The notes under the pieces were generated by a model. That model saw nothing but the letters and a program-made list of their open reading frames with translations. It searched no databases and was not told where the DNA came from. The position numbers and the translations under genes were made by a program. 64,000 bases of DNA, taken from contig JAWKLK010000003.1 of NCBI GenBank assembly GCA_041392785.1, positions 186,001 to 250,000 on the forward strand. The letters are read 5' to 3'. This document shows, piece by piece, positions 25,784 to 34,908 of the stretch (its first letter is position 1; every line of letters begins with the position of its first letter). This DNA is from OLB9 sp041392785. Lineage in GTDB: Bacteria; Bacteroidota; Bacteroidia; Chitinophagales; Saprospiraceae.

Positions 25784-28714
25784 TTAAAAGTCCACTTTAG
25801 TAAATTTAAGATTTTCCATAACAGGTGTATGACCATCAGATAGTATATGGATAAAGTATATCCCACTTTGTAGGTCATCTGTGTGGATTTCAATTTCATT
25901 TACAATTGAAGAATACGTTCTATTCTCTAAAAAAACATTGTTACCCAATATGTCTTTCACAAGAAAAGTGTATTGACCATTAGGAAGATGTCTACTTAAT
26001 AGGATGTGTAATACATTGCCTTTGATTGGATTAGGGAACACATTAGCCGTCCTTTTAAGGCAATCGCACTTTGGCGCTTTGGCTATTTCCGAAAAAGTGT
26101 ATTTTCCATCCAAGTCCACTTGCCGAATTCTATATAAAGCTATAACATTCAACAATTCAGTATCTTCGAATAGATAAGATTGTAATACTGATGAATTGCC
26201 GTTTGCTTTTATTTTGCCAATAGCATTAAACTCAATTCCGTTATCACTCCTTTGAATTTCAAAAAAATCAGCGTTAGATTCAGAATAAGTACTCCAAGAA
26301 AGAATATTGTGACACTCCTTAGAGTTAACTTCAAATTTTGCCCATTCTACTGGCAAGATTGCATTTGTGAATCCTGCATCAATATTTGTATAATGAGCAT
26401 ATCCTGTATATTCATCAGTTCCATTTACTGAGTCAGAATTATTATCGGATGATGCTGAAGTATTAATTGTTATGATTGGACTAGTGAAATTAACTAAATC
26501 AATATCACTATCTGTCTCGGTTGATCCCATATCTTGATATGTAGCACCTAAGTAAGAACTTGGTAATGAAAATTGCACATAATAAGTACCATCGCTGAGT
26601 CCACCAAAGAAATAAGTGCCATCTGCATTTGTAGTTGTAGTTGCCAAAAGATTTCCTGCCCCATTGTATAAGAAAACTGTCACGCCGGAAATAGGAACAT
26701 TGCTCTCGCTACTTCCATCAGGTGTGCTTGTGTCATCGAATACTAAGCCCGCAATTGAACCTTCATTTGTACAATCGGGATTTGATGTTCCACTAATGAT
26801 GCAATTCCCACATGAACCAGTAACTGAAGCTCCAGACCCTCCTGAACCTGTGGTTTCATCTCCATCTCTAAAATAACTATTGCCAACGATTGCATAGGTA
26901 CTTGATGATGTACTAGTATGTGACCAAAAGTACCCAGCATAGCTACCAGAAAATGATTCTGCTACAGTGATTGGATTACAATAATTAAATCCTCTTGGAT
27001 CAACATAAGCCTCTGATGATGTTCCTGAACTTGTGACATAAAATTTCCAACTTCCTGCTTCATAAACAGATTTTACTGCAAAAGAACCACTGTTAGCGGA
27101 AGTATTAACAAGTGTGGCTAAAAGGTTAAGTGTCCCATTTATACCGCCACTATAGGATACAAATTCTAAATCACAATTAGTAGATGTATATCTACGGAAT
27201 ATCAGGGCATAACCTGTGCCTGTATTTAAGTCTGCACTTGAACCTCCTAAAACATAGGCTAATCTCGCAGTGGAATTTAATCCTGTGGTGTACATAGAAC
27301 ATGTCCAATATAAAGGAAATCCAGTATATGCGAGTGGTTCAGAGTCATAAGTGTAGGTACCGCCTGCATTTAAAGTTTGGCCTACCACCAATAAGTCAGA
27401 AAACTGTAGTGAACCTGAATTAACTGGATTTGTTGCGTGCCATCCATCAGCCAAAAATTCCAAATTATTGTTAGACCCAGTGATATGTCTTTCTGTAAAA
27501 ACATCTATACCGGAACAATCGCCACTAGCAGTATTGTTTGTAAAAGTACTATTCGAAATATCGTAAGTACCACCACTACCTGCAGCAACATATATAGCTC
27601 CACCTTCACCTGTCACAACATTACCAGAGAACAATGAACCATCTATCGTACTAATCACATCATTCATAAAAATAGCACCGCCTTTTGATGTGGAACCTGT
27701 ATTTGTACTGTTGTCTTCAAAAGTAGTACTATTAATATAAAGAGATGCACCGGAAGCATGGATTGCACCACCACGATCCTTTGCAACATTGCCTACAAAA
27801 TGACAATTTTCTAAAGATAAAATTCCACTATTTTTTAAGTCAATTGCACCACCATCATCCTGAGTATTAACATTAGCAGAATTACAAGAAAAGACAGTCG
27901 ATTCCATGGACACGTTTGCTGCTTCAATTGACAAGGCTCCTCCACTACTAGAATTTGTCAGATTGCCATCAAAAGTACAACCTGTAAAAATACTTGTTCC
28001 ACCGAGAATTCGCACGGCACCTCCTGCTACTATACGTGAATTACAACTAAATACAGTATTTTGGATCGTTACATTGCCAGTTGAAATGGTCAAAGCACTA
28101 CCAGTTGTGCGCAAATGTCCATAAAAGTTGCATCCTGAAATAGTACCTGTACCTCCTAAAACCGACAATCCATCCCCTGCCCAATCACAACCATCAAAAT
28201 CGCAGTTTGATACTAACCAACCCGCTGCGCCTGCATTTACTCTCACGGCACCCGCAGAATTTCCTGTGAATTGTATGAATGTTAAATCATTTATTTGAGC
28301 ATCTCCACTTAAATTAGCGAATGCAATTGAATTATTATTTGCAGAATTGTCAATAATGGCACCGTTTCCATTTATTATCATTCCAGCAAATAATTCAAAT
28401 CCACCATCTGCGTCTCCCCACCTGTCACTATTACCACTGGTTCCCCCTGGGTAATATGTGCCTGGTGCAAAATTGATTTCTGTTTCTCCATGAGTAATTG
28501 CAAAATCATATGCTCCTTTCCAAGTGGCAAAAGGCGAAGCCCCATTACTTAAGGAAGCTGCCTCATCCATCTCCGAAGGTGTCTGATAGTTAGGATAACA
28601 TTCAATAGGGGCTATGGATATTTGACAATATGTAGTTTTGTATTGAAAAACCAACACAAAGTAGCACAATATTGTGCTCGAAATAACAAATGTTTTAGGT
28701 CTAAGGTGATTCAT
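25784..28714 (-). CDS. Secreted beta-helix protein with SdrD B-like domain and T9SS C-terminal domain
   Basis: The 976-residue product has a signal peptide and then a right-handed parallel beta-helix (about residues 60-420) built of short repeats such as GGAIDLKNSGILSLENCHFV and GGAIYVAAGSGGTYDISNS. An LamG-like jelly roll follows (about 450-630). Next comes an SdrD B-like/Cna-B domain (about residues 655-790, IAGLVFDDTSTPDG, NADGTYFFGGLSDGTYYVQF), then a fibronectin-like segment with ILSWSTYSESNADFFEIQRS. A T9SS type A domain ends it (VFPNPIKGNVLHILL). It has the composition of a surface-exposed adhesin or polysaccharide-binding protein. No catalytic triad was found. It likely leads an operon with the SprB-repeat adhesin. 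Confidence 0.8.
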   Translation of the reverse strand: MNHLRPKTFVISSTILCYFVLVFQYKTTYCQISIAPIECYPNYQTPSEMDEAASLSNGASPFATWKGAYDFAITHGETEINFAPGTYYPGGTSGNSDRWGDADGGFELFAGMIINGNGAIIDNSANNNSIAFANLSGDAQINDLTFIQFTGNSAGAVRVNAGAAGWLVSNCDFDGCDWAGDGLSVLGGTGTISGCNFYGHLRTTGSALTISTGNVTIQNTVFSCNSRIVAGGAVRILGGTSIFTGCTFDGNLTNSSSGGALSIEAANVSMESTVFSCNSANVNTQDDGGAIDLKNSGILSLENCHFVGNVAKDRGGAIHASGASLYINSTTFEDNSTNTGSTSKGGAIFMNDVISTIDGSLFSGNVVTGEGGAIYVAAGSGGTYDISNSTFTNNTASGDCSGIDVFTERHITGSNNNLEFLADGWHATNPVNSGSLQFSDLLVVGQTLNAGGTYTYDSEPLAYTGFPLYWTCSMYTTGLNSTARLAYVLGGSSADLNTGTGYALIFRRYTSTNCDLEFVSYSGGINGTLNLLATLVNTSANSGSFAVKSVYEAGSWKFYVTSSGTSSEAYVDPRGFNYCNPITVAESFSGSYAGYFWSHTSTSSSTYAIVGNSYFRDGDETTGSGGSGASVTGSCGNCIISGTSNPDCTNEGSIAGLVFDDTSTPDGSSESNVPISGVTVFLYNGAGNLLATTTTNADGTYFFGGLSDGTYYVQFSLPSSYLGATYQDMGSTETDSDIDLVNFTSPIITINTSASSDNNSDSVNGTDEYTGYAHYTNIDAGFTNAILPVEWAKFEVNSKECHNILSWSTYSESNADFFEIQRSDNGIEFNAIGKIKANGNSSVLQSYLFEDTELLNVIALYRIRQVDLDGKYTFSEIAKAPKCDCLKRTANVFPNPIKGNVLHILLSRHLPNGQYTFLVKDILGNNVFLENRTYSSIVNEIEIHTDDLQSGIYFIHILSDGHTPVMENLKFTKVDF

Positions 28715-28791
28715 TAGATTTGGTTAAATTTTTAAAAAATAATAAAAACGAGTATGAATTTCAACTAGTCCTTTGGGGTATAAAACATCTT

Positions 28792-28799
28792 CAAAATTA
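28792..28799 (-). promoter_or_regulatory. -7 promoter box of the beta-helix/adhesin operon
   Basis: The minus-strand sequence TAATTTTG matches TAnnTTTG, 78 nt upstream of the ATG at 28714. Confidence 0.45.
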
Positions 28800-28941
28800 G
28801 ATAATCAGCTCTTTTTAAAAAGAATAGCTCTTATTAGAAGTGTTCGAATTCAAAGAAATCAGACAAATTTCCTTGATTTGGTACGTTAAAATCTTATAAA
28901 ATTTCAAGCCTATCAGAAGGTAGGGCTTTAGAATGAAGAGT

Positions 28942-30048
28942 TCAGGATTCTCTATATTCGGAAGGAGTCATCGAAACAATTTTTTTAAAGGTGGCATTAA
29001 AGGAGGATTTTGAATTAAATCCACTCATTGCTCCGATGGACTCAATAGTATATTTTTTATTTGTTGGATCCATCAAAATAGTTTTAGCCTCCTCTACCCT
29101 CAAAGAATTTATCAAATGGATAAAAGACATATTATATTCCCTATTAATAAATTTAGACAGGTATTTTGTATTTGTATTCAAAGTTTGTGCAAGTAATTGC
29201 AAAGAAATATCTTTATTCAGATAAATTTTATTTTCAATAACTTCAGTTTGAAATGCCTTTTGAATCTTTTGAATTACCGCATCATCTAACTCAAATTTAT
29301 TGCTTTCATTCATGTCATTTTCACTTTGTAATTCATCATAATCCCTTAATCCAAAATATACTAAAGTAAAAATATAAGCTACCAATAAAATCCTAAAAAC
29401 TATCTTGTATTCGGCCAAAAACTGCAATTTAAAAATGTACATCAATACTAAAATGATGCAATAACCCCAGATAAAGTATTTTATCCAATTTAAAGTGCGA
29501 ATAGTACTTTCTTTGTGTATCTGATACTCTTGCCTGTGATTAAAGAATTCAATCCAAGAGAATATAAGATAAAAGATATTTTGAAGTAGGAAAACAATAA
29601 AAAATATTCCAAAATTTAAATATGTTATAATGTCATTCAGCAATTTAAAATTTTGACTTTGTGGTTCAAAATTCTGGAATGCAATGAAAGCAAAAATATT
29701 TACAACCAACAAAGATATAGGTAGGATGAAATGTTTTATATTTTGTAAAAAAGATAAATCTTCTTGGTGATTTAAGGAAAAAGATTTAACAAACAGGTAT
29801 ATAAGTGGACTTATCAACAATAAAACAGGATAAAAAACATAAGACATAAGTACTACAAAAAACTGGTTATTTTCTCTTCCAAAAAATGAAATAACTAGCT
29901 CAAAGAATGCGACATAACCCAAGCAAGAACAAAAAAAACCTAAAATTGCACTATTAACTTTCCTATTCCTTTTAAACTTTCCAAACAACGCAAAAGCTCC
30001 AAAAACACACAGGAATATGATCAACAATAACAAAATCTGCTTTGCCAT
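28942..30048 (-). CDS. Membrane-anchored AraC-family transcriptional regulator
   Basis: The 368-residue protein has an N-terminal membrane domain of about seven helices (residues 1-235) and a C-terminal AraC/XylS DNA-binding domain (about residues 265-366). Two helix-turn-helix units are visible: ISLQLLAQTLNTNTKYLSKF and YTIESIGAMSGFNSKSSFNA, the latter followed by FKKIVSMTPSEYR. This 7TM-AraC type is frequent in Bacteroidota and is thought to sense an unknown signal in the membrane. Its targets are not shown; the flanking T9SS protein genes are candidates. The ATG at 30048 is preferred to the GTG at 30060. Confidence 0.85.
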   Translation of the reverse strand: MAKQILLLLIIFLCVFGAFALFGKFKRNRKVNSAILGFFCSCLGYVAFFELVISFFGRENNQFFVVLMSYVFYPVLLLISPLIYLFVKSFSLNHQEDLSFLQNIKHFILPISLLVVNIFAFIAFQNFEPQSQNFKLLNDIITYLNFGIFFIVFLLQNIFYLIFSWIEFFNHRQEYQIHKESTIRTLNWIKYFIWGYCIILVLMYIFKLQFLAEYKIVFRILLVAYIFTLVYFGLRDYDELQSENDMNESNKFELDDAVIQKIQKAFQTEVIENKIYLNKDISLQLLAQTLNTNTKYLSKFINREYNMSFIHLINSLRVEEAKTILMDPTNKKYTIESIGAMSGFNSKSSFNATFKKIVSMTPSEYRES

Positions 30049-30109
30049 TATAATTCGCACTTAACAAAAACGCAATAAAAATTCATATTTAATATAAAAG
30101 TGATGATCA

Positions 30110-30117
30110 CAAAGATA
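30110..30117 (-). promoter_or_regulatory. -7 promoter box of the AraC-type regulator
   Basis: The minus-strand sequence TATCTTTG is a perfect TAnnTTTG match about 60 nt before the start. Confidence 0.55.
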
Positions 30118-30137
30118 CATTTTAGATAGAATTAACT

Positions 30138-30178
30138 AAAAAAAAATAGAATTTTCGCATAGATCACTGCAAAATTCT
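30138..30178 (-). terminator. Rho-independent terminator of the FG-GAP protein gene
   Basis: On the minus strand an 8-bp perfect stem (AGAATTTT / AAAATTCT, 15-nt loop) is followed by a run of nine T. It starts 4 nt past the stop codon at 30182. Confidence 0.75.
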
Positions 30179-30181
30179 CAT

Positions 30182-32347
30182 TTATAGTTTAACAACTTTG
30201 ACACATAAGTTTTTGTCACTACTTCGTAAATATACAAAATATATCCCAGGCAAGATGTTAGATGTGTCAAATTGGATGCTATCATAATCTATCTTTACTT
30301 CTATTTCCATTCTATTGCCAAACAAATCAATTAATAATACCTGATCTACATTTGTAAATCCTTGAAGAATTAAATATTCATCAAATGGATTTGGATAATA
30401 TTTAATATTTATATCATTGTTATTCTTTATATTAGATAAATTATTTTGCAATAATCTAAATCCACCACTTTCATTTCCGACCCAGATGGACATCGTACCA
30501 TTTTCGCTCTTATAAACAAATGGAGTCGAGTTAATTCCCATAAAATTAGAGCTGTCAATAGTGAATGACTTGCGAAAAATATAACTTCCTGCATCTTCCT
30601 CAAGGTGATAAGACTCAATCCTTCCATCTCTAAAACCGAAAATAAAGTGATCCTCTGAATTGTATTCAAATTTGGAAATGAATGTATTTATCTTGTCTGA
30701 GTTTTGATTTACAAACACATCGGTATATACTATTTGATTTGCGGAGTTATTTGTATCTGAAATAAACATTGGTTGTTGTCTATTGCCCAAATTTTTAAAA
30801 AGAAGAATTCCTGGCTTCCATTTTGATATAATGATATCATTCAGACCATCATCGTTAAAATCATGGATTAGAGGCACGCAGTTTAATCCAGTAAAAATGT
30901 TATAATAATTTGTAATTGGATCACTAAAAGTCTGCACAGTATCCCCAAAAAATGTTTTATTGCGAAGGAAATGCAAATTACCATACCCATCACCTATCAA
31001 TAAATCTAATAAATTGTCTCCATCTAAATCACCGAAAGCAGGAGACACTCTTCCTCCTTTAATCCAATCTGATGTAGACAAACCTAACCAATCCTTATCA
31101 ACAATTTCAAAACGATCCTGACCCTTATTTTCGATCAATGTCAATGAACTAAAAAATATTCCATTATTGTCGATATTATGTGACCCAATGACTAAATCTG
31201 GTAAGTTATCCATATTGTAATCAAAAAAGGTAGCCTTAGATGCTACCCCAACACTTAGCATATCTTCTTTAAGAAATTCCTGTGTTTGTAATACATAGGA
31301 AGGAGTGCAATTGTCGCCAATATTGGTAAATTTTTTCACGACACCAGAAGTTGTACCGGTCCGAACATTATTATTTGTAACAATAATAGATATAATACTA
31401 TCTTTGGAGTGTATTAAAGGATATCCTGATGCCCAAGTCGGTGTAATTGCAGATGGTAGTGGAAAATTTGGTTGGATGTCAGTCATCCAATGAAAAGGTA
31501 CGGTTGATTCATTTGTCAAAAGAAATAAATTTCCATCAAGCCCATCCCCAATCAATAAATCAGGTTTTTTGTCACAATTTAAATCTGCAGCGCTAACGGA
31601 TGACCCACCATGAACTAAATGAGTTTTTCTACTCTCTGGACAAGCTGCTAGCTGTGGATTTATTATAATTTTGTTTTCATTAAAAACCTTACGGAAATAT
31701 CCAAAGCAGTCTGATGTTTTTTGAAATAGTAGATAATCACCAATAAAGACAGAAAGATTCTCAAAAGATTGAAGTGATTGCTCATCTGATGTAAACACTA
31801 ACAAATCAAGATGGGTATCATCATTAAGATCTACTACTTCAAAATTACTAGTGATGGGTAAAATTAAAGGATCAGCAAAACTTCCTTGTTCGTCTGCAAT
31901 ACCAACAAAATAGCTTACAGATTTTTCATCTATTATGGTTTCTCCCAATACTGTTTCCCTACCTTCATAAATTATTACTCTGGCATTTTGCGTTGGTCCA
32001 TCCAAAGTTATGATATCGGGAACATTATCACCATTAAAATCTCTGCTTAGTGCCCATTGATGGCATCTTATATTTACTTCAGAATTTGGAGAATACACAA
32101 ACTCATTTTTTTCTTCACTAAACAAATAAACAAAAGTCAACTCTGATGCTTTATCAAAAATAAAAAGGTCTTCATAAACATCTCCATTCCATTCTATCTG
32201 TGAGAAAACAGGATTTTTTAACCCTCCTGCAAAAGGATATAAAATACTTTTACTACCAATTTGAATATCAATTGGTTGAGCGAAGTTTATGTGAAACGTA
32301 ACAAGTATAATATAAAATACAAAAAAAACTATTCTGCCCCGACACAT
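30182..32347 (-). CDS. Secreted FG-GAP/VCBS-repeat protein with T9SS C-terminal domain
   Basis: The 721-residue product has a signal peptide (ends NFAQ) and about seven FG-GAP/VCBS propeller blades with calcium-binding DxNxDxxxD loops: DFNGDNVPDI, DLNDDTHLDL, DLNCDKKPDL, DYNMDNLPDL, DLDGDNLLDL and DFNDDGLNDI. A T9SS type A domain closes the protein (YYPNPFDEYLIL to the end). It is likely a calcium-stabilised, surface-anchored beta-propeller involved in adhesion. No enzyme motif is visible. It is monocistronic, with a clear terminator. Confidence 0.85.
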   Translation of the reverse strand: MCRGRIVFFVFYIILVTFHINFAQPIDIQIGSKSILYPFAGGLKNPVFSQIEWNGDVYEDLFIFDKASELTFVYLFSEEKNEFVYSPNSEVNIRCHQWALSRDFNGDNVPDIITLDGPTQNARVIIYEGRETVLGETIIDEKSVSYFVGIADEQGSFADPLILPITSNFEVVDLNDDTHLDLLVFTSDEQSLQSFENLSVFIGDYLLFQKTSDCFGYFRKVFNENKIIINPQLAACPESRKTHLVHGGSSVSAADLNCDKKPDLLIGDGLDGNLFLLTNESTVPFHWMTDIQPNFPLPSAITPTWASGYPLIHSKDSIISIIVTNNNVRTGTTSGVVKKFTNIGDNCTPSYVLQTQEFLKEDMLSVGVASKATFFDYNMDNLPDLVIGSHNIDNNGIFFSSLTLIENKGQDRFEIVDKDWLGLSTSDWIKGGRVSPAFGDLDGDNLLDLLIGDGYGNLHFLRNKTFFGDTVQTFSDPITNYYNIFTGLNCVPLIHDFNDDGLNDIIISKWKPGILLFKNLGNRQQPMFISDTNNSANQIVYTDVFVNQNSDKINTFISKFEYNSEDHFIFGFRDGRIESYHLEEDAGSYIFRKSFTIDSSNFMGINSTPFVYKSENGTMSIWVGNESGGFRLLQNNLSNIKNNNDINIKYYPNPFDEYLILQGFTNVDQVLLIDLFGNRMEIEVKIDYDSIQFDTSNILPGIYFVYLRSSDKNLCVKVVKL

Positions 32348-32509
32348 TACTTTTAGGATTATTTAGCTCACGAAATAAAGTTAATTCTAAGTATTAATTT
32401 ATTTGAATGGTTAAAAATACATAAATAAGAATTCAAATTTACTCATTCCAACTTTTTTTGATAAAATTTTACCTTTAGGCATATAATTTGATTGATAATA
32501 TACCCTAAA

Positions 32510-32517
32510 TATCTTTG
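32510..32517 (+). promoter_or_regulatory. -7 promoter box of deoA
   Basis: TATCTTTG is a perfect TAnnTTTG match whose last base is only 5 nt before the ATG at 32522, so the transcript should start at or within a base or two of the start codon. Confidence 0.65.
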
Positions 32518-32521
32518 TAAC

Positions 32522-33832
32522 ATGTATTCCGGTATCCAATTAATCAAAAAGAAGCGCGATGGCTATCAACATACCAAACCTGAATTAGACTTCTTGATTT
32601 CAGAATATACCAACGGTAACATGCCTGACTATCAAATGGCGGCATGGCTCATGGCTGCGTATCTTAATGGAATGACAACGGACGAAACTGCTTTTTTGAC
32701 AGAGGCTATGATGCATTCAGGAGATATTATTGATTTGTCCGATATTCCTGGGATAAAAGTAGACAAACACTCTACTGGAGGTGTAGGCGATAAAACATCT
32801 CTTACTTTAGGACCACTTGTGGCATCCGCGGGAGTATATGTTGCTAAAATGTCAGGCCGAGGTTTAGGGCACACAGGTGGTACATTAGATAAGTTAGAGT
32901 CAATCCCAGGTTTCAAGATAGACATGACACCCAAACAATTCAAGAATCAAGTCATAAAACATCACCTTGCTATATGCAGCCAGACTGGCCAATTGGTGCC
33001 AGCAGATAAAAAGATTTATGCACTCAGAGATGTGACAGGTACTGTTGATAATTTGGCATTAATAGCATCAAGCATCATGAGTAAGAAAATAGCTTGTGGT
33101 GCAGATGCCATAGTGATAGATTTAAAGGTGGGTGATGGTGCCTTTGCGAAAACTATTGAAGAAGCGCGAAAACTATCAGATCTTATGATCAGCACTGCCG
33201 AAAAAATGGGAAAATCGCTTGTAGCGGTGGTCACAGCAATGGACCAACCTCTCGGATTGGCCATTGGTAATGCATTAGAAGTAAAAGAAGCCATTGACAC
33301 TTTGCAAGGAAAAGGCCCCAAGGATTTCGAAGAATTATGTTTGGCCTTAGGTGTTGAAATGTTGCTATTATCAAAATTATATGATGACGCTGAAAAGGCT
33401 GAAGCAAAATTGAAAGAAAACCTTCATAATGGTCAAGCTTATAATAAATTTTGTGAAATGGTCATAGCTCAAGGAGGTGACCTCGATTATGTTGAAAATA
33501 TTGAGAGATATTTAGATACTAAACATACTATCCCATTCACAGCGAAGCAAACTGGATATATTCAAGAAATTTCTGCTATGAATTTAGGATTAGCAGCGGT
33601 GAGTTTAGGAGCTGGAAGGGAGACAAAGGAAAGCGACATAGACCACAATGCAGGAATCGTACTACATAAAAAAATTGGGATTCAAGTAGAAACTGGTGAT
33701 CCCTTAGCCACAATATATACTAATGATACATCAAGAATGGATGAATGTATTAAATATCTGCAAGATGCTTTTGTAATAGGCGAAACTTATATTGCTCCAC
33801 TACCACTAATACTATCAAAATTTACAAAATAA
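32522..33832 (+). CDS. deoA: Thymidine (pyrimidine-nucleoside) phosphorylase
   Basis: DeoA splits thymidine or deoxyuridine with phosphate into the base and 2-deoxyribose-1-phosphate. The 436-residue product has the family signatures IKKKRDG near residue 8, KVDKHSTGGVGDKTSL (phosphate and substrate loop) and SGRGLGHTGGTLDKLESIPG. Length agrees with E. coli DeoA (440). The ATG at 32522 is chosen because it is the first after the promoter box and gives the usual short N-terminus; the frame is open upstream to 32492. It is the first gene of a rightward deoxyribonucleoside catabolic cluster with deoC and an aldehyde dehydrogenase. Confidence 0.92.
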   Translation: MYSGIQLIKKKRDGYQHTKPELDFLISEYTNGNMPDYQMAAWLMAAYLNGMTTDETAFLTEAMMHSGDIIDLSDIPGIKVDKHSTGGVGDKTSLTLGPLVASAGVYVAKMSGRGLGHTGGTLDKLESIPGFKIDMTPKQFKNQVIKHHLAICSQTGQLVPADKKIYALRDVTGTVDNLALIASSIMSKKIACGADAIVIDLKVGDGAFAKTIEEARKLSDLMISTAEKMGKSLVAVVTAMDQPLGLAIGNALEVKEAIDTLQGKGPKDFEELCLALGVEMLLLSKLYDDAEKAEAKLKENLHNGQAYNKFCEMVIAQGGDLDYVENIERYLDTKHTIPFTAKQTGYIQEISAMNLGLAAVSLGAGRETKESDIDHNAGIVLHKKIGIQVETGDPLATIYTNDTSRMDECIKYLQDAFVIGETYIAPLPLILSKFTK

Positions 33833-33844
33833 TATAGAATTCAT

Positions 33845-33852
33845 TATATTTG
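33845..33852 (+). promoter_or_regulatory. -7 promoter box before deoC
   Basis: TATATTTG matches TAnnTTTG between deoA and deoC. With transcription starting near 33857 it favours the second ATG (33879) as the deoC start. Confidence 0.5.
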
Positions 33853-33878
33853 ACCTTTAAATGATATTATCACAGCTT

Positions 33879-34892
33879 ATGTCTGATACGTCTCGAAAAA
33901 CAACCGTAAAAACACTCAATTCCCTTCTATCGGGGACACACCCTTTAGAACGAAATGAGGGCATACCATATAATGCAACACATTTTGAAAATATAAAAAT
34001 AAATAGATCCGCTGTCGAAAGAAGGGCTGTCACACTGTCGGGAAGACGCACAGTTAAGAAGGAATGGCAGGCAGCTTGGTTGCTAAAAGCCATTTCATGT
34101 ATCGACTTGACCACGCTTTCGGGAGATGATACACCTAGTAATGTGGAGAGATTATGTAGCAAAGCTCGCAATCCACTTAGACCAGACATTGTCAAAGCAT
34201 TGGATATAGAAGATTTACATCTGACTACTGGTGCTGTTTGTGTTTATCACAATTTAATTCCAGTTGCTGCCAAGGCGCTAAAAGGATCCAAAATCCCTAT
34301 TGCAGCAGTATCCACGGGTTTTCCAGCAGGCCAAATCGACCTCGATTTGAAATTGCAAGAAATTAAAAAATCTGTTGCTGCGGGGGCAAAGGAAATAGAT
34401 ATTGTCATTTCAAGGTCATTAGTCCTTACCAATAAATGGGAAGAATTATACAATGAAATCAAAGTTTGTAGAGAAGCTTGCGGAGAAGCCCACATGAAAA
34501 CCATTCTGGCGACAGGCGAGATTCCAACATTGACACAGGTGGCAAAGGCCAGTATGATAGCCATGATGGCTGGGTCTGATTTTATAAAAACAAGCACTGG
34601 AAAAGAATCTGTCAACGCTACGATCCCAGTAAGTTTAGTCATGGTACGCGCCATCAGAGAGTACGAAGCACTCACAGGGTTCAAAGTGGGTTATAAGCCG
34701 GCAGGAGGTATTTCAAAGGCTAAAGATGCGATAGCATGGCTGATATTGATGAAAGAAGAGTTGGGTGATGCATGGTTACAACCCGAACTATTCCGTTTTG
34801 GCGCAAGTAGTCTTTTATCAGATATTGAAAGACAATTGGAACATTACATTACTGGAAGGTATTCAGCATTCTACAGACATCCAATGAGTTAA
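33879..34892 (+). CDS. deoC: Deoxyribose-phosphate aldolase
   Basis: DeoC cleaves 2-deoxyribose-5-phosphate into glyceraldehyde-3-phosphate and acetaldehyde. The ~337-residue product belongs to the longer, eukaryote-like DERA type. The Schiff-base lysine is in GSDFIKTSTGKES and the second active-site lysine in GYKPAGGIS; the region GAKEIDIVISRSL carries the usual acidic residue. The in-frame ATG at 33861 would give a 4-nt leader; the ATG at 33879 (MSDTSRK) fits the promoter better. It is followed 16 nt later by the aldehyde dehydrogenase, which can oxidise the acetaldehyde. A phosphopentomutase to link deoA and deoC is not in the window. Confidence 0.92.
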   Translation: MSDTSRKTTVKTLNSLLSGTHPLERNEGIPYNATHFENIKINRSAVERRAVTLSGRRTVKKEWQAAWLLKAISCIDLTTLSGDDTPSNVERLCSKARNPLRPDIVKALDIEDLHLTTGAVCVYHNLIPVAAKALKGSKIPIAAVSTGFPAGQIDLDLKLQEIKKSVAAGAKEIDIVISRSLVLTNKWEELYNEIKVCREACGEAHMKTILATGEIPTLTQVAKASMIAMMAGSDFIKTSTGKESVNATIPVSLVMVRAIREYEALTGFKVGYKPAGGISKAKDAIAWLILMKEELGDAWLQPELFRFGASSLLSDIERQLEHYITGRYSAFYRHPMS

Positions 34893-34908
34893 TATTAGAA
34901 AAAGCAGT

